DNA from: Lithodes maja
Taxonomy: Eukaryota; Arthropoda; Malacostraca; Decapoda; Lithodidae
Reading direction: 5' to 3'
Length of the DNA stretch: 64,000 nt
Assembly (NCBI GenBank): GCA_037953745.1
Contig: JBAKBP010007905.1
Span: forward strand, 31,615 to 95,614
The notes under the pieces are model-generated. The model was not told the DNA's origin and made no database searches. It worked only from the letters and a program-made list of their open reading frames with translations. How positions within the stretch are numbered: the first letter of the stretch is position 1; every line of letters begins with the position of its first letter. Below are positions 1-9,768 of this stretch, piece by piece. The position numbers were made by a program, and so were the translations under genes.

Positions 1-2
1 AC

Positions 3-191
3 GACCTCGCCCAGCAGAATTTCAGTAAGTCAAATTTAATTGTTGCACAAAATCCTGATCCGAGCTTAGCGTCCTTAAGACATATTGCCGATAAAGTTAC
101 TTCTAGCACTAAAAACCCTAATATTTTCTATCAAGATGGGGTTTTAATGCGTAGTTATCACCCGCCTGAGCTTGGTGACAATGATACCTGG
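3..191 (+). pseudogene. gypsy pol fragment: linker before integrase zinc-binding domain
   Basis: Open frame of 63 codons entering from the window edge. It contains DPSLASLRHIADKV and IFYQDGVLMRSYHPP, which match the segment just upstream of the H2C2 zinc-binding domain in gypsy-type polyproteins. The frame runs directly into the terminal inverted repeat at 192 and resumes in frame at 18633. Confidence 0.75.
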
Positions 192-293
192 AGCGCGTTC
201 AGTCTACCCTATCAGGCAATCCTGTTTCTGTTTGAGCAATCCTGTTTATGATCGCGCAGACTGAACGACATTGATAGGCAAACATTGAATTTA

Positions 294-515
294 GTAGCAG
301 TCTCTACGTTTCCAACGTAGGTCTTATGATCTCAGCCGCTACCACAGCGGGCCGATTTATCGGTACTCACGCGAAGTACACACTCCGAGACGACTAGGAA
401 AGAAGAGATAGCGAAGGAGAGAAAGAATTGTTATAGTTACCCATTTAATCTAGCTGCTCTCCTCTGAGCCATGCTCCATGTTCTATGAGCCTGCGCCAGG
501 TCCTGCCAAAGTATC
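294..515 (+). repeat. DIRS-a left inverted terminal repeat
   Basis: This segment reappears as the reverse complement at 16846-17117. The right copy carries about 49 extra bases near 17000-17035. Identity is otherwise near-complete, for example through the stretch around the GTTATAGTTACCCATTTAAT block. Confidence 0.85.
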
Positions 516-1466
516 AGTCACTTCGCGCCCACCGTCGATGTCACACGCCTTTTTTGTCTGTGCTTCGCGAGTGCCTGCTTTGCATCCCCTTCGCTTCAAC
601 TATTCGTGAGTGTGAGCCTTTTCAGGCTGTTGAGGTTTTAGAAGGATGTTCAGTGATGTAGGCAGCACTTTACTACGGCTTTATGGCGTGTTTATGGGTG
701 TGCGCGTAGTGCTGGAGACGTGTTTATTTGTTTTCTTCGGGGTGGTTGGTCCTCAACGCCGCGTAGCGGTCGTTGTGTGTCTATTCTACCCTCGCTTTTC
801 GGGTTCATGTTCACTTTAACTACCCTTAACGTACCTTGGGAGGGGGTATGCTTCCCGCGGGATGCATTGTGTTTCTTTCCCTTTGTGACTTTTTGTTTTA
901 TTGTTTTTTCATATGACTACGTGTCGATGTTTTACAAGACTTGAGCATGAAGTTTCTCTGGATTCTGCTTTGTGTGAGCATAGGCCACATAGCCTTTATT
1001 CTCTCACAAACATGCTGCTTTGGTCTCAACTGACCTATAGCCCTTCTAACTTGTTTATTAAACTTGTCCATAGTTGGTGGTCTTGTATTTCGTTCGCATG
1101 GTTCACGCTTTTGTCAGTTCCTTTTCGTTTCCCCGGGCCTCCTTGACTTATGGATACGTGGTTCTGGTGAAAATGTCGGTCAAGCCCTAGGCTATCCTCC
1201 TTTTATTTTATTAATTTAACGTACTTTTGGGGCTTCTCGGGCAGTGTTTAGCTTTGTTACTAGGATTTTTCACTTAGGGATTGACGCTGCCCTAGTCTTT
1301 TCTCGTTTATGTGAATTGTGTAACTAGGCTAGGCCTGTGTTTTTTAACTTGAGCTGACTGCCGTAGGATTGGGCCACATAGTCCTGTCCTTCTGTTTTCC
1401 TCTTGTCTCTACTGACTTGCTGGTTGGTCTTCTACACTCTTGTTAAAATTTTCATTAATTGTGTGT
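516..1466 (+). other. DIRS-a leader, first part (no gene)
   Basis: Pyrimidine-rich, T/G-rich leader between the left ITR and the PB1 insertion. It contains degenerate repeats, including a GGCCACATAG motif near 980 and 1370 that recurs in the second leader part near 9190. No convincing coding frame. Confidence 0.5.
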
Positions 1467-1859
1467 TTAACCCTCCAGCCCCGGGGGCTATAGCTTGCGA
1501 CTGTGCTGCAGTACCGGGTGTTTTGACGATCTTTGGGTTTATGTTAACTACTCTGTAAGTCAATGAATATGGCATGTAATGTTGTGAATAAAAAAGAATA
1601 ATGTTCCACAAACCTTCCTCTGTCGAATGGTGTTGAGTAGAGGTCTCTAGCCCCTCTGGTTGCATAATGGTGAGCGCGGGAAGACGAGTGCTTTTCGGCG
1701 GCAAATTCTTCCCGCGTTCGGACGCGTCGCCCCGGCCATGGCTACGACGCACCTAGCCGCTCGTCGCGCGAAAGTATTTATCTCCCTTAGACGATTTTAG
1801 TGTTTGATATTGAGAATGAGATGTTTGTTTGATATTTTTCTAGTTATTTTGAGGCCAAT

Positions 1860-2486
1860 TATATAAAATATGTTTATTAGGGTATCACTGTCACTGATAT
1901 TGCTAATTTTCACTCGATACCGTACATTTTATTAGTAATTGAGGTAGGTTATTGTTGTATTAGGCACTGATTATTCGTTATCACAGGTGTTTATTATACT
2001 TTGGCCATCAAATATTGTGTCTTGTGTCACTTTAACTTTGATAAATATGCTTTAGAGTGTCACTGTCACTGATAATGCTCATTTTCACTCGATACCGTAC
2101 AAATTATTAGTAATTGAGGTAGGTTATTGTTGTATTAGGCACTGATTATTCGTTATCACAGGTGTTTATTATACTTTGGCCATCAAATATTAGGTCTTGT
2201 GTCACTTTCACTTTGACAAATATGCTTTAGAGAGTGTCACTGTCACTGATAATGCTCATTTTCACTCGATACCGTACATTTTATTAGTAATTGAGGTAGG
2301 TTATTGTTGTATTAGGCACTGATTATTCGTTATCACAGGTGTTTATTATACTTTGGCCATCAAATATTAGGTCTTGTGTCACTTTCACTTTGACAAATAT
2401 GCTTTAGAGAGTGTCACTGTCACTGATAATGCTCATTTTCACTCGATACCGTACATTTTATTAGTAATTGAGGTAGGTTATTGTTG
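1860..2486. repeat. 177-bp tandem repeat in PB1 3' region, left block
   Basis: Units of about 175-177 bp contain the motif GTGTCACTTTCACTT and the segment TTATTAGTAATTGAGGTAGG (anchor starts at 1941, 2116, 2293 and 2470). The array resumes at 5182 on the far side of the nested LINE. The same array occurs in PB2 and PB3. Confidence 0.9.
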
Positions 2487-5181
2487 TTGTTGTTGTTGTT
2501 GTTGTTCCCTAAGCTGCCTGGCCGAACAGCCCCGAGTCCCTGAGGAAGGCCATGGCCACGATCGGGCTTTCCCACAGAGCTCTCATTGAGTGTAGGTTGT
2601 GTTGTTGGCGTAAGTGGTTGTGTGAAATGCAGTCTTCTATGATGTGTTTAATGGTATGGGGTGCTGTGTTACATCCCGGGCAGGCGTCGACAACGGAGTC
2701 ATCCAGTCTCTTCTGATAGCTCAGGAGAGCTGGATGGTGTCCGCATCTCAGCCTGGCCAGGTGGACTCTGTCCTCGCGAGGGAGGGAGGATTCGGAAGGA
2801 TGGATTTTGGGAGGTCGTGCATGCAGCTGCGTGTTGTCTGTGAGTGAGTGGATGGATTGGCGAGAGATATGAGTATGGATGTGCTTCTGGAAGTTGGTTC
2901 GGGGTGGGCAGGGAGGGAGAGAGGACAATAATTGTGTGTGATACCGTGTGCTGGGTGTTGTTTTGATATTTCTTGGTGTCTGTGGATGTGTTGCCATGTA
3001 GTTTAGTGGGTGGTCTTGGTTCGTGGAGGCTGCTGCCAGGAATTGAGTGCCTCTCATGTCCAGATGGTCTTTGACTTTGAGGATTTTTGTTTCTTGATGT
3101 AGATGATCTGTGGGTGTAGTAGCTGTGCAGCCTGTAATGATCTTCAGGGCTTTGTTTTGAATAGTCTGTAAGGTCTTATGATGTGTTTCAGCTAGGTTAG
3201 AAGCCCAGGCTGGGCTTGCGTATTCCATTACTGATCTTATGTATTGTTTATATACTGTGGTGGTAGTTTCTTTGTTGTGTCCAAATTTTGTGTGAGCAAG
3301 TGACCTGAGGGCGTTAAGTCTGGGTGTCAGTTTCTTTTTAATGCTTGTGGTGTGCTGTTTGAATGTCATATGAGTATCATATGTTACTCCTAGGATTTTG
3401 GGTGTGTGTGTATGTGTTAGGGGTGTGTTGTTTATGGTGAGTTGAGGGATGTATTCGTGTTCACCTGTCCAGCTTGTGAGCAGGGTTGCGGTGGATTTGG
3501 CTGGGGCTAGATTAAGTCTGTTTGTAGTGCACCAGCCATGTAGTGTGTTGAGATAGGGTTGAAGGAGATCTGTTGCTCTTCTTGGGTCATGGTGTGTGCA
3601 TGTAAGTGTTATGTCATCTGCATAGGAGGCTAAGTTTATTTGGGGAGTATTGGGTGTAGTTATATCGTGCATGTACAGATTGAAGAGTGCGGGCGATAGG
3701 ACGGATCCTTGTGGGACTCCGTTTGGAAAGTTTCTGATTTTAGATGACTGACCGGCAAAAGATACGTGTGCACATCTGCCTGCTAGGAAGTTGGCCAGCC
3801 ACCTTTTTGTGTTGTTGTGCATGTTTGTGTTGTAGATTTTGTTTGTTAGGTTGTGGCGTGGGATGGCATCGAAGGCTTTACTAATGTCGAGTGTGGCTAA
3901 TAGTGATCTGTGTGGTGGTCTAGCTGAGTTGATGCCGTCAAAAGCTCTTTGTGTAAGGTCTGTGAGAAGAGTGTTTGTGGAGTGCAGTGGCCTAAAGCCA
4001 TGTTGTGTTGGAGCTAGGGGTAGGTCGGGTGTAATTAGTTGTAATACTAGGCGTTCCATGACTTTGGAGGGGGAGCAAAGGAGTGTAATGGGGCGGTGCG
4101 AGGAGGGTAGCGTGGGGTCTTTGTTGGGTTTGGGGAATGTGATGATGATACCATGCTTCCAAATGTCTGGTATTGTGTTGTGTGAATAGCTGTAGTTTGA
4201 TATGTTAGTGAGTGTTTGTATGCCTTGTGGTCCCAGGTGTCTGAGGTGTATGTTGCTTATGTTGTCTAGGCCACAGGCGGGTGAGTGCTTGAGATTGTTG
4301 ATGATATGCTTTGTCTGGTGATTGGTGAAGGGTGTATAGTCAGGGTCTGTGGGGAATTGTCTCTTACGTCGGATGACACGTCGGTCGTCTTTGTGAGGTT
4401 TTAGGTGGCTGACATGTGAGAAGTGATTGATGAGAGTGTTTGCTTGTTGTTTACATGAAGGAGTAGAGTCTGTTGTTGTGATTGCAGCATGTGATTGTGT
4501 TGTGTTGCTGTTGGAAAGTGTGATGCTGTTTAGTGTTTTGTAGAGTTTTTTGGGGTTTGTTTTGTGATCAAGTGTTTGTAGGAAGTTATTCCAATTTAGT
4601 TTTTGTTGTTCTTGTATTTTGTTGTTAGTTTGGGTGTTGAGTGCTTGAATTTGTTGTGTGATGTCTTGTGTGTGGGGTGCTGGGGAGTGTTTCAGTGTGT
4701 CGCGTTGTCTGATGAGGTTTTGAATTTCTGGTGTGAAGTTGGGGTTGTGTCTTTTTCTGTTACCTCTTGGAATGTGTTTCTTGTCAGCGTTTTGGATAGT
4801 TTTATTGAGTATGTGTACAGCATTGTTGATGTTAGTGATGGGTGCACTGTTTAGAGTTGTGAAGTGTTGTTCGGTCTCATTTGTAAATGCTTCCCAGTTA
4901 GCTCTTTTATAATTGGTGTATGTGTGTTTGTGGCTAGCTGGGGTGAGTCTGGTTTTGGTGGTGATAATGATCGGGAGGTGGTCAGAGCCTAAGGTTCTGA
5001 CCACCCTCCAGGATGTTGTGGGGGCGAGTTCTGGGGAGCAAAAGGTGATGTCTGGAGATGATGGGTTATAGAGGGCTTGGTGAGGAATATGGGTATGTTG
5101 ATGGATGTCGTTAAGGATGATGAGGTTATCTGTTTGGTTTTGTAGTACCAGCCCTCTGTCTGTGTCAGGGTTGTCGTTGTT
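2487..5181 (-). mobile_element. LINE (Jockey/I-type) inserted in PB1, 5'-truncated
   Basis: An 11-bp target duplication, GGTTATTGTTG, flanks it at 2476-2486 and 5182-5192. On the minus strand the element ends with an (AAC)n tail (2487-2507) directly after the ORF stop. The 5' end is truncated within the endonuclease domain. The ORF is uninterrupted, so insertion was recent relative to other LINEs in the window. Confidence 0.9.
2509..5181 (-). CDS. LINE ORF2 protein, 5'-truncated: endonuclease end, RT, Cys-rich C-terminus
   Basis: About 890 codons without a stop. The N-terminus is the last part of an apurinic-type endonuclease (GSDHLPII). The RT follows with SPACGLDNIS, DISKAFDAIPRH, GVPQGSVLSPALFNLYMHDI and the catalytic SYADD near residue 527. 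The C-terminus has RLRCGHHPALL and a CPGC...H...C cluster, seen in Jockey/I-group LINEs. It ends GLFGQAA, immediately followed by the AAC tail, so there is essentially no 3' UTR. The true start codon and most of the endonuclease are missing, so the protein cannot be a full retrotransposase. Exact clade not assigned. Confidence 0.88.
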   Translation of the reverse strand, partial: NNDNPDTDRGLVLQNQTDNLIILNDIHQHTHIPHQALYNPSSPDITFCSPELAPTTSWRVVRTLGSDHLPIIITTKTRLTPASHKHTYTNYKRANWEAFTNETEQHFTTLNSAPITNINNAVHILNKTIQNADKKHIPRGNRKRHNPNFTPEIQNLIRQRDTLKHSPAPHTQDITQQIQALNTQTNNKIQEQQKLNWNNFLQTLDHKTNPKKLYKTLNSITLSNSNTTQSHAAITTTDSTPSCKQQANTLINHFSHVSHLKPHKDDRRVIRRKRQFPTDPDYTPFTNHQTKHIINNLKHSPACGLDNISNIHLRHLGPQGIQTLTNISNYSYSHNTIPDIWKHGIIITFPKPNKDPTLPSSHRPITLLCSPSKVMERLVLQLITPDLPLAPTQHGFRPLHSTNTLLTDLTQRAFDGINSARPPHRSLLATLDISKAFDAIPRHNLTNKIYNTNMHNNTKRWLANFLAGRCAHVSFAGQSSKIRNFPNGVPQGSVLSPALFNLYMHDITTPNTPQINLASYADDITLTCTHHDPRRATDLLQPYLNTLHGWCTTNRLNLAPAKSTATLLTSWTGEHEYIPQLTINNTPLTHTHTPKILGVTYDTHMTFKQHTTSIKKKLTPRLNALRSLAHTKFGHNKETTTTVYKQYIRSVMEYASPAWASNLAETHHKTLQTIQNKALKIITGCTATTPTDHLHQETKILKVKDHLDMRGTQFLAAASTNQDHPLNYMATHPQTPRNIKTTPSTRYHTQLLSSLPPCPPRTNFQKHIHTHISRQSIHSLTDNTQLHARPPKIHPSESSLPREDRVHLARLRCGHHPALLSYQKRLDDSVVDACPGCNTAPHTIKHIIEDCISHNHLRQQHNLHSMRALWESPIVAMAFLRDSGLFGQAA

Positions 5182-5455
5182 GGTTATTGTTGTATTAGGC
5201 ACTGATTATTCGTTATCACAGGTGTTTATTATACTTTGGCCATCAAATATTAGGTCTTGTCACTTTCACTTTGACAAATATGCTTTAGAGAGTCACTGTC
5301 ACTGATAATGCTCATTTTCACTCGATACCGTACATTTTATTAGTAATTGAGGTAGGTTATTGTTGTATTAGGCACTGATTATTCGTTATCACAGGTGTTT
5401 ATTATACTTTGGCCATCAAATATTAGGTCTTGTGTCACTTTCACTTAGTTATATG
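5182..5455. repeat. 177-bp tandem repeat in PB1, right block
   Basis: Continuation of the PB1 array after the LINE, about 1.5 units, ending at TCACTTAGTTATATG, after which the unique 3' UTR of the transposase gene begins. Confidence 0.85.
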
Positions 5456-5716
5456 ATTTGTAAACGTTTTATATACAATTTATTGTGTCTTTTTTCACTG
5501 ATTTATATATTTCTATAGGTTCTAATCATATGAATGTCACTTGGTATATACATATGTGTCACTTTCACATATTATTATGGTGTAATTGTATTTGTATAAA
5601 TGTGTTCATAATACATGACTTTTGTATAACAATAAATTGGTTTACTTCCACTTTTTGCCTATATATATACTGTACTGTACATATTGTCATTATCTTTGGC
5701 ACTTTCACTATGATTA

Positions 5717-8602
5717 TTAGAACTCCAGCTTGGAGTGGTAATCAAAGAAGCACTCTAAAGCACAGAGTGCCACCTTGCACTCCACACACTCCATGGTTGA
5801 CTTTTTACCTGGCCTCGGCCTCACCCTGCTGTTGTAGCAGACATGGCACCGCTTCTGCTGTGTTCTTCCTGATTCATTCTGAGGCAGGGAACCAAGCCTG
5901 TGCCTAATCAAGTATTGAGCACACTGCAAGCGGTCAATAACGGCGGGCCCAGGATGTGCCACTGCCCTCTGTGGCGTAGCATACTTCTCCAGGAGCTCCG
6001 TCAACACCTGCTTTTGGAACCTCCGCAGGCTATTGAACTTCATGGGTGTGTTCACATTCTGAAGCTTGTATATATTGTAGGCATTCAGAACTGACATATC
6101 CACCATATGCAGAAAGAACTTTTTGTACCATCTGCACGAGGTACGCAGGCAGTCAATGAAGCCTATCTGCATGTCGGACTTGTCCACCAGCCTCATGTTG
6201 ATATTGTAGTCCAGGACAGCATCGGGCTTGGTCACCCTGGCCTGGGTGCGGCGATCCACCTTGCCAGTCTCCACCATTTCCCCCTTGTGGATGGTGGTCA
6301 GGAGGTTGACCTTCCGCTGGTCGTGCCAGTGGATAGCCAGAATGGGCCCCGACTTCTTCCGGAACACATCACCTTTTTTGGTCTTTGGAGGGAAAGGTGG
6401 CATGCCCTTCCTTTTCCCTCGTACTGTGCCTACAGTCCCCGTCTTGCGCTCATGCAGGTACTGTGAGAGAGTGGGGGACGTGTAATAATTGTCCGTGTAG
6501 AGGACGTGATTCTTGTGAAAGTAGCGGTCCATCATGGCTTGCACCACTGCTCCGCCAAAGCCAATGAGGGGGTCCACAAGCAAGTCCCCTTCCTTCCCGC
6601 TGTAGACCAGGAAGTCCAGGACATAGCCAGTTTGGCAGTCGCACAGCACAAAGAATTTTATGCCAAAGCGATGTCTTTTTGAGGGGATGTACTGCCGGAA
6701 GCTGAGTTTTCCCCGGAACAGCACAAGAGACTCGTCAATGACGACCTTGCGGAAGGGCTTGAAGTAGGAGGTGAAGCGTTCTCGCATCATCTCATACAAC
6801 GTCCTAATCTTCCACAGCTTGTCACCGAGGTGGACGTCGGTGTTGGTGACAAGATGGAGCGCTGCGAGGATATCAAGGTACCGGTCGCGAGACATATATT
6901 TCCCGAAGGCAGGGGTGGATATCAGATCATTGGTGATCCAATAGTCAGGCAACCTATGCTTCTTGACATGAGGCATTAGCATGGTGAGTGCCAGGAACAC
7001 CATGAACTCTTTATGAGTCACTGGGGTCCACTGCCTCATGTGGCCCTTGGTCACCTTGCCCAAAAAGTGGACCTGGAATTGGTGCTGCTTATTTGTCTCT
7101 TTGACAACATAGCCTACCACCTCCTCATCAAAGAAGGCCTCAAATAGTTCATGTGGTGGAGCATTGGGGCCTGCAGGAAAATTGGGGGTAATGCCTGAAC
7201 GCTCCAGTACCTCATCAAAAGCTGGCACATCAGGGTTGTATCCATCCTCATCAACTACGTCTTGCCACTGAAAAACGTAGAATGGGTCTTGTCTACGCTG
7301 ACGAGGAGCTCCAGCTGGTGGCCCAGCACGCCCACGGCCAACTCGGGAGGCGCGCGCCCTAGGGCGGCGAGGGCGTCGGCCAGGGCGGCGGGCAGCACGA
7401 CGGGCAGCACGACGCCGGGCCAAGCGGATGGGTCGAGGGTCGTCGATGTCCATATAGTCATCGTCAGAGTGGTCATCTTGCCCTGACGGTGGACCTATGT
7501 AATCATGGCCAGAGTCTTCAGAGAGGTGCCCTTCATCATCAGTCGCCCCCACATAATCTGGCGGGGAACCAGTGATGCGTGGGCGGCGTGCGGGTGGGCG
7601 AGGTGGGGAAGGAGTGGCAGGTGAGGCTGTGTCCCCCCGAGGTCCTGGGCTCCTTGGCCTGCGACGAGCGACAGAAAGCAATGTTTCACTGTCACTAGGC
7701 CCAGGTATTGGTGATGCGAGCTCAAAGACTTCTTCAGGAAGACATGTTGAAGGCGGGAGAGGTGGGGAGGACCGTGGGGAAAGTTGCGGGGACGTATGGC
7801 TGGGGCCGGCCGGGGTGGATGCCGCGGGAGCCTCGAACAAAACTCTCTTACTTTTCTTAATTTTTTTGGTATATTTCCTACCTTTCCCCTTTTCGGCAGC
7901 AGTATGTCTCCTGTCGGGGGACCTAGGAGGCAAATAGGCCGAAAGTGGAGGGTCCTCAACCCTTGGCAATGGTGGGGGTGGTGGGGAAGAATGCGGGGCA
8001 TCCGGGTCATCTTGGGTGGCGTGGGTAGATAAGGGAGACAATGGCGGACGAGAAGGGTCACCACGCTGACCCTCACTCACAGCCTCATCCTCACCAAGTA
8101 TTTTTGCTTGTTCCCTAGCTGCCGCGGCCGCCTTCTCAAGTATTTTCTGCTTATACAAATGTAGCTTGAAAGGCGATTTACCTGGGGAAGGGCTTGGAGT
8201 CGTGTCACTTATGCGAAATTTGGTGAGTGACCTTGAACTCTCCCACTCACTCACTCTCTCAAGTTCACTGTCTTTAGGTAAACCAGCTTCCTCAACAACT
8301 GGTACATCACCTTCATCACTCTCATCACTGTCATGTTCTCTCGCAAATCCCAGGAATTGCTCTTCTTTGTCACTCTCATGGCCATAATCACTCGACTTAT
8401 AATTACTGGAGTCATCACTGACTTCATCATCAACATTATGCTTGGCATCAGCTCGCTCATAAAGTCTCAATGTCGTCTCAATACCTCCGGGAGATAACAC
8501 ATTTAGGCGATGGCGTCGGGGTAAGGCGCGACGAACTAGCAAGGGCGTCGTAGGAAGCACGGTATCGGACACAGCGGAATCACTATTTGGCGTACTGTCC
8601 AT
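5717..8602 (-). CDS. piggyBac transposase (PB1), intact 961 aa
   Basis: Cut-and-paste transposase for TTAA targets. The start is the ATG at 8602 (context GCCATCATGG); an upstream in-frame extension to 8773 lacks an ATG and runs into the terminal repeat. The N-terminal half is low-complexity: acidic (about 60-130), proline/serine-rich, then arginine-rich (DIDDPRPIRLARRRAARR). The DDD core includes VVIDESLVLFRG (catalytic Asp near 621), LYTDNYYTSP (near 703) and NINMRLVDKSD (near 806). The C-terminal cysteine-rich domain starts RCHVCYNSR and ends DYHSKLEF. It is the only uninterrupted piggyBac transposase here. Much longer than the ~590 aa of classic piggyBac because of the N-terminal extension. 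Confidence 0.93.
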   Translation of the reverse strand: MDSTPNSDSAVSDTVLPTTPLLVRRALPRRHRLNVLSPGGIETTLRLYERADAKHNVDDEVSDDSSNYKSSDYGHESDKEEQFLGFAREHDSDESDEGDVPVVEEAGLPKDSELERVSEWESSRSLTKFRISDTTPSPSPGKSPFKLHLYKQKILEKAAAAAREQAKILGEDEAVSEGQRGDPSRPPLSPLSTHATQDDPDAPHSSPPPPPLPRVEDPPLSAYLPPRSPDRRHTAAEKGKGRKYTKKIKKSKRVLFEAPAASTPAGPSHTSPQLSPRSSPPLPPSTCLPEEVFELASPIPGPSDSETLLSVARRRPRSPGPRGDTASPATPSPPRPPARRPRITGSPPDYVGATDDEGHLSEDSGHDYIGPPSGQDDHSDDDYMDIDDPRPIRLARRRAARRAARRPGRRPRRPRARASRVGRGRAGPPAGAPRQRRQDPFYVFQWQDVVDEDGYNPDVPAFDEVLERSGITPNFPAGPNAPPHELFEAFFDEEVVGYVVKETNKQHQFQVHFLGKVTKGHMRQWTPVTHKEFMVFLALTMLMPHVKKHRLPDYWITNDLISTPAFGKYMSRDRYLDILAALHLVTNTDVHLGDKLWKIRTLYEMMRERFTSYFKPFRKVVIDESLVLFRGKLSFRQYIPSKRHRFGIKFFVLCDCQTGYVLDFLVYSGKEGDLLVDPLIGFGGAVVQAMMDRYFHKNHVLYTDNYYTSPTLSQYLHERKTGTVGTVRGKRKGMPPFPPKTKKGDVFRKKSGPILAIHWHDQRKVNLLTTIHKGEMVETGKVDRRTQARVTKPDAVLDYNINMRLVDKSDMQIGFIDCLRTSCRWYKKFFLHMVDMSVLNAYNIYKLQNVNTPMKFNSLRRFQKQVLTELLEKYATPQRAVAHPGPAVIDRLQCAQYLIRHRLGSLPQNESGRTQQKRCHVCYNSRVRPRPGKKSTMECVECKVALCALECFFDYHSKLEF

Positions 8603-8694
8603 GATGGCGTCGGGGTAGATACTGTTGCTGTGGCGTCGTTTACGCCTGGTGGCGCCACCTACCGTCCCATGATACCAAAAATGTACGCGCGGCA

Positions 8695-8799
8695 TTCGAA
8701 AGCACGCATACAAGCAATGGGCGTTCAAGAGCCCTTCCGGGTTGCGCGGGCTGAGGTTGTTATGGGTGTTCAAGAGCCCTTCCGGGTTGGATGGGTTAA
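8695..8799. repeat. PB1 right terminus with two motif repeats
   Basis: Two copies of GTTCAAGAGCCCTTCCGGGT, the second followed by TGGATGGGTTAA. The paired motif before the terminal GGGTTAA recurs in the other piggyBac elements and MITEs here. Confidence 0.75.
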
Positions 8800-9768
8800 G
8801 CTAATCGGTTTTTGCCTTGAGCTGCCCGCCGTTGGAATGATCCACACAGGTCCTTTCCTTCTGCCTTCCTTTTGTCTCCACTGACTGGGAAGTCTCAGTC
8901 TCGTAGCTCTCGGTTAAATTCTCGTTTTTCTTACAGTCCATGTTTCTGTTCTTCCCCTGCCTGTGGTTACTTGATCACTGAAAAGGGGGGGGGGGGGATG
9001 TCTGGAAACTGTACGCGATAGGGGCCCCGCTCACAGGGAGGATATGCTTGGACAAGTTGACTCGATTTTCGTGTTTACTCATGTTTTTTCGCCACTCAGG
9101 CAAGGGTCTTCTGGTGTCCTCAGCTCCTTCATCTTTTTAAATCCGCCCTAGAAGCGCCTTTATCTTTTTGATGTGCCCTGTGCCTTGTCAAGGCCTAGGC
9201 CACATAGCTTTTCACTTGACTTGGTTTATGCGCCCTGTTCTGCCCCCCTCTTCATGTACCTGGACAGGGCTTTTTGGACAACGGCTGATTGGCTGTTTTC
9301 CTATCCCTTATGTCCTCCTTCTGTACCTGGTTTCCGCCCTACGGGCGTCCTCCTTGTATACTGGGAGGACCCAAAGACCACCTGAAAAGTCCTAGGACTC
9401 GACCCAAAGTGGCGATGTCCTGTGTGTTTTGGATTCCCTCCCCGCCCCTATTTACACTTATAGGGTACTGTTGGGTTGCTCACACTTGACCTTTTCCTTC
9501 CAGCTGGTGGCCGCTCTACTGCCGGCTGTCCCTACGCCGCCGCCGCTTCGCCGCCTCCTCCCTCCGCTCTCACAGAGGGTTCTCAGGTATTTCGAAGGGT
9601 ACCACTTTCCCCACGATTTTGGTTAGGACCTGTTCCCAGGGTTGGGCCTCGCTAAGGGGCTTGTCCCAGCCCTGGTGTTGAGGGTCTCTGGTGTGGGTGT
9701 TTTCTTTTGACTTTCCTGTTATACTTGCTACATAGCTTCTTACTGCATATTGTCTTATTGAGTCTTAC
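8800..9768 (+). other. DIRS-a leader, second part (no gene)
   Basis: Leader resumes after PB1. The segment near 8816-8884 is a diverged copy of 1350-1418 (CTTGAGCTG...TTCTG...TTGTCTC.ACTGAC), so with PB1 removed the leader contains a tandem duplication of roughly 130 bp. A G-run of about 12 lies near 8986. No supported gene. Confidence 0.5.

Larger units (their letters stand above)
1467..8799 (-). mobile_element. piggyBac element PB1 (with nested LINE)
   Basis: Bounded by TTAA at 1467-1470 and 8796-8799, with imperfect inverted ends beginning TTAACCC. The transposase is on the minus strand, so the gene's 3' side faces the left end. The element is 7.3 kb, of which 2.7 kb is a LINE inserted in the 3' tandem-repeat region; without it PB1 is about 4.6 kb. 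It interrupts the DIRS leader. It shares ends and internal motifs with PB2, PB3, PB4 and MITEs C and F. Confidence 0.93.

Noticed and set aside
720..1146. Two small frames in the DIRS leader
   Set aside because: T-rich, non-ATG starts, no similarity and no counterpart in the second DIRS element.
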